10,099 nucleotides of DNA, taken from assembly GCA_003024985.2 (NCBI GenBank), contig PXIH01S0014427.1, one strand, 5' to 3'. A program made the position numbers and the translations under genes. Each line of letters opens with the position of its first letter. Position 1 is the stretch's first letter. This stretch comes from Euperipatoides rowelli (Eukaryota > Onychophora > Udeonychophora > Euonychophora > Peripatopsidae). The notes beneath the pieces are model-generated. The model was not told the DNA's origin. It made no database searches and worked only from the letters and a program-made list of their open reading frames with translations. Below are positions 7,840 to 10,099 of this stretch, in pieces.

Positions 7840-7893
7840 TTTGACATGATTCTAGGATATAATTCTTTAAAGAAGCATTGAGCAATTCATCAA
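7840..7893 (+). pseudogene. Possible retropepsin C-terminal fragment (DMILG motif)
   Basis: The frame reads FDMILGYNSLKKH, a stop, then AIH. This matches the end of Ty3/gypsy aspartic proteases, where (F)D.(I/L)LG.(D/N)(F/W)L..(H/Y).A.I follows the flap. The active-site DTG/DSG motif expected upstream was not found, so only the tail is supported. Position about 500 bp before the reverse transcriptase remnant agrees with pol order. Confidence 0.35.
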
Positions 7894-8404
7894 GCTGAAC
7901 AGTGAACATAACATTTATAAAAATATTTATAAACTTAACATCATTTTACTTTAATATTGTTTATGATTAGTAAAATAACTTCTCAGCATCCCATGTAATG
8001 CATCAGCAGAATGCAATTATCTTTCTGTTCTCACAATCAAACAGGAAATATCCAATCTCATGGCATTGTTGAATATTGAACAATTATAGGTAGGGAATAA
8101 AATCAAGAAAGCATTTACTCACTTCTCGATTTCTTGAGGTGCTTGCTGATTAAGGATATAACAAAGATAAAAGGGACAAATTTGAAACCTTAACAAACAT
8201 AAATTTTTATTCGATAGCCCTATCTATGAGTCCTAGTATAGGTTTCCTTGTTCTATGTTGGTATCTTTATGAAAAAGAAAAGTCCTTGGAACACATCTTG
8301 GCTAGTCTCAAAAATAATGGTACTGATATTTTATCATCCTGGACATCTGGAAACTGAATGAATTGTAGAACCTATTCCTTATCTACTCATGAGAATGATT
8401 AATT

Positions 8405-8790
8405 CTTGCTAGTTTAGCAGGCTCTAGGTTCTTTTCAAACTTGACTTGAATAATGTATTCTTTCAAATCGGTTCTGTTTTACACCACCTTGGGGGTGTTA
8501 ATGCATGAATTGTCTTGTGCAAGTGTTAATTACTATAGTCTCAGTGTTTCAAAAAATTATGAACAGGTGTTCCATGACATAATTGGGCAATTAAATATCT
8601 TTACCTATCAGGATAATGTGTTGGTGCCACTGCCACAGATGAGAAGCTTGTTGAAGTCTTATGATAGTCTACTAGCTATTCTCTAGACTTCAGCTGATGG
8701 TTAGGCCATCTAAATGCACTTCTTTCAGTGAACTTGTCAAGTTCCTGGGTCACATCATAGACAAGATGGACCCCGACCCACATCGGAGAA
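8405..8790 (+). pseudogene. Ty3/gypsy reverse transcriptase, frame-shifted fragment
   Basis: LASLAGSRFFSNL (8405-8443) matches the LA.LAG..(Y/F)FS.LDL motif just before the first catalytic Asp, and is followed at once by a stop at 8447. In the same frame, EQVFHDIIGQL and then TYQDN (YQDN at 8606-8617) correspond to the (Y/F).DD catalytic box, with Asn in place of the second Asp. A GATATDEKL stretch in frame 1 follows. Then frame 3 carries PSKCTSF and FLGHIID (8706-8765), the thumb-region KC.F....V.FLGH motif. At least two frame changes and several stops show that no functional enzyme can be made. These enzymes copy the element's RNA to DNA in virus-like particles. Confidence 0.75.
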
Positions 8791-8796
8791 CATAAC

Positions 8797-9025
8797 CTCC
8801 ATTCAAAATAACAGATCCTGAACTGTTAAACAAGTTTGCTCATTTATGGATACTGTCAATATTTACAGAAACTACATAAAGAGGATAAATAATATTGCCC
8901 CCTCCCCCTTTATAACCTTGTAAAAATGTCAAGGAAAGATAACAAGGAGTGATGAGTGGAAATATGCATTTCAATTTTTAAAATCTGCACTCATCAGTTC
9001 TTTATTGTCATATCTATAATTTAGT
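8797..9025 (+). pseudogene. Ty3/gypsy RT-RNase H connection (tether) remnant
   Basis: In frame 2, FMDTVNIYRNYIKRINNIA matches the FLG..NYYR.FI..(F/Y)S.IA.PL motif. It is followed by a WKYAFQFLKSAL stretch equal to the W...(C/Q)..AF..LK..L motif. Stops interrupt it three times (near 8816, in the low-complexity part near 8920, and at 9016). It shares its frame with the RNase H part, so this half of pol has suffered stops but no visible frameshift. Confidence 0.65.
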
Positions 9026-9355
9026 TTGCCATTTATTATCAAGTCTGATGCATCCAATATTTTTATTGGAGTTGTATTAGAACAAAAAATATACCCAGTG
9101 GCTCCTTGCAGCAGAAAGTTAAATGCAGTTGAGTGTAACTACAGCGTTATTGAATGTAGATCTATGGCCACTGTCTATGCTCTGCGGCTATTCTGCCACA
9201 TTGTGTATGGGTATGATAATTTTCTCTATACTGATCATAAGCCTTTAAGTTTTGTCATTAAGCTTAAGGACAACAACCAAAGACTTAGGTGGATGTTGCA
9301 GACACAAGATTATAGTCTTAAATCTAGTATCTTTCTGGTAAGTTCAATTATATAG
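9026..9355 (+). pseudogene. Ty3/gypsy RNase H domain, open frame within a dead element
   Basis: This open stretch of 109 codons matches the RT_RNaseH family of Ty3/gypsy pol. SDASN at 9044-9058 gives the first catalytic Asp. SRKLNAVECNYSVIECRSMA gives the usual (S)RKL...E.NYS..E.E.LA with the catalytic Glu. YTDHKPL (about 9230-9247) gives the third acidic residue. RLRWMLQTQDY is the usual end motif. All three acidic positions I can place are kept. The frame ends at 9355 before the Y.PG..N..AD.LSR motif that normally follows. The first codon, TTG, follows a stop at 9016 and is not a translation start. In the intact element this domain removes the RNA strand of the RNA-DNA hybrid. Confidence 0.8.
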
Positions 9356-10099
9356 AGGATATGCTATTGTGTAAGGTTGAGACAATAATCCATTCAGATC
9401 AATGCCCTAAACCTGATAAACTCAGATGACACCTACATCACTCATGGCAGTTTTAATGTCTATATCTAAAATACTTTTTATATAAAAAAATTAAAAACTA
9501 ATTAAATTTTAATTATAGATGCTTTTAAGTCAATTATCTTTGTAATGATATGTATTATAAATTCCCATTTATTTTAAGCTATATAATGTCATAAACAATG
9601 TGTTAAACCATCAAAATAGTACTGATAGGAATAGTTAATTATAGCAATGGATTTATTAAACAAGCTCTAGATAAGGTTGATCCTTGTAAGAATTTATTTA
9701 AAAGAATAGGCAATAATGAGTTCAGGGAAGAAGAAATCAAAAATTGAGGAGGTTCAGAATACTAGCCCTTCAGTCTATTAAAAAAAAAATAATATGTAAT
9801 TATCATGATCAGATTTAATCTGGGCAATTCTCAGCTGTGATGGTGGCCTGGAAGGTGAAACACTGTTCACTTGGGACAAAATGTTCCAGGATATTTTTCA
9901 TTATGTTTGTCCTGTACAAAGTACCAATGCAGAATGTTCATTATAGTAAAGCACCTTTCCAAGCAATTAAGCTATCTTCATTTTTAAAGGTCAAATGTAA
10001 CGGATTTTTAAAAAATTTTTTTATTATTGATTTTCAAAGATAATTACTATAAAAAAAAATTCCACTGGAAAAAAATAATTTAAAATGCATAAAAAAAAA
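9356..10099. other. No gene or element recognised
   Basis: AT-rich DNA with short A and T runs, ending in A9. No integrase, LTR end or other coding motif was found. The 68-codon frame at 9837-10043 has no motif and is low in complexity at its end. Confidence 0.4.

Larger units (their letters stand above)
7840..9355 (+). mobile_element. Degenerate Ty3/gypsy LTR retrotransposon, pol region
   Basis: Protease-tail, reverse transcriptase, connection and RNase H signatures follow in the Ty3/gypsy order on the plus strand. They are spread over all three frames with several stops, so the copy is dead as a whole. No integrase (HHCC or DDE) is recognisable after 9355, and no paired LTRs, primer-binding site or polypurine tract could be identified. 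The outer limits of the element are therefore unknown and may lie outside these coordinates. Confidence 0.7.

Noticed and set aside
7560-9700. Search for paired LTRs and an integrase around the pol remnant
   Set aside because: No long direct repeat, TG...CA boundaries, primer-binding site or HHCC/DDE motif could be supported by eye.
9837-10043. 68-codon plus-strand frame near the window end
   Set aside because: No motif, ends in A/T-run-driven residues, and shows no link to the upstream pol remnant.
1-10099. CRISPR array, tRNA, rRNA or bacterial operon
   Set aside because: No regularly spaced identical repeats with unique spacers, no tRNA-like cloverleaf boxes, and no closely packed genes; the 124-bp and 34-nt arrays are degenerate eukaryotic repeats.

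Overview
The window reads as AT-rich nuclear DNA from an animal. The evidence for this is splice-site-like sequences, an AATAAA poly(A) signal after a long open frame, and an intergenic landscape of decayed hAT and Ty3/gypsy copies, microsatellites and long homopolymer runs. There is no operon structure, ribosome-binding site, tRNA or rRNA. A degenerate (CCCTAA)-like tandem block hints at a lineage with TTAGGG-type telomeres (for example mollusc, cnidarian or deuterostome rather than a typical insect), but this is weak and I cannot name the species.

Layout. 1-740 is non-coding: a MITE-like hAT terminus with a near-perfect hairpin (about 221-401), poly(A) and poly(C)/poly(A) tracts, then the poly(A) signal of the gene that follows. 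744-3587 (minus strand) is the one convincing intact gene, a 947-residue uninterrupted frame ending in a divergent VPS9-like region, which suggests a Rab5-family guanine nucleotide exchange factor. It opens just behind a good 3' splice site at 3618, so it is probably the last exon of a longer transcription unit. A 68-nt exon-like segment lies upstream (3743-3810, minus strand). It carries a 17-codon reading frame and a GC-type donor, and is either a 5'UTR exon with a uORF or the last exon of a neighbouring gene.

From 3820 to the end the window is mobile-element debris. A hAT-like terminus lies at 4523, possible Gag remnants including a CCHC zinc knuckle at 5023-5338, and the C-terminal dimerisation region of a dead hAT transposase on the minus strand at 5857-6158. 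Degenerate short repeats follow at 6366-6470 and a 2.6-copy tandem of a roughly 124-bp unit with telomere-like cores at 6530-6850. A broken Ty3/gypsy pol runs from about 7840 to 9355 on the plus strand, with a probable protease tail, a frame-shifted reverse transcriptase and a still-open RNase H domain. Nothing recognisable follows to 10099.

The gene and the transposon remains show no sign of working together. I see no CRISPR array, defence system or other novel multi-gene system. The points most worth a second look are the divergent VPS9-like protein, its unusual upstream exon, and the hAT and telomere-like repeats.
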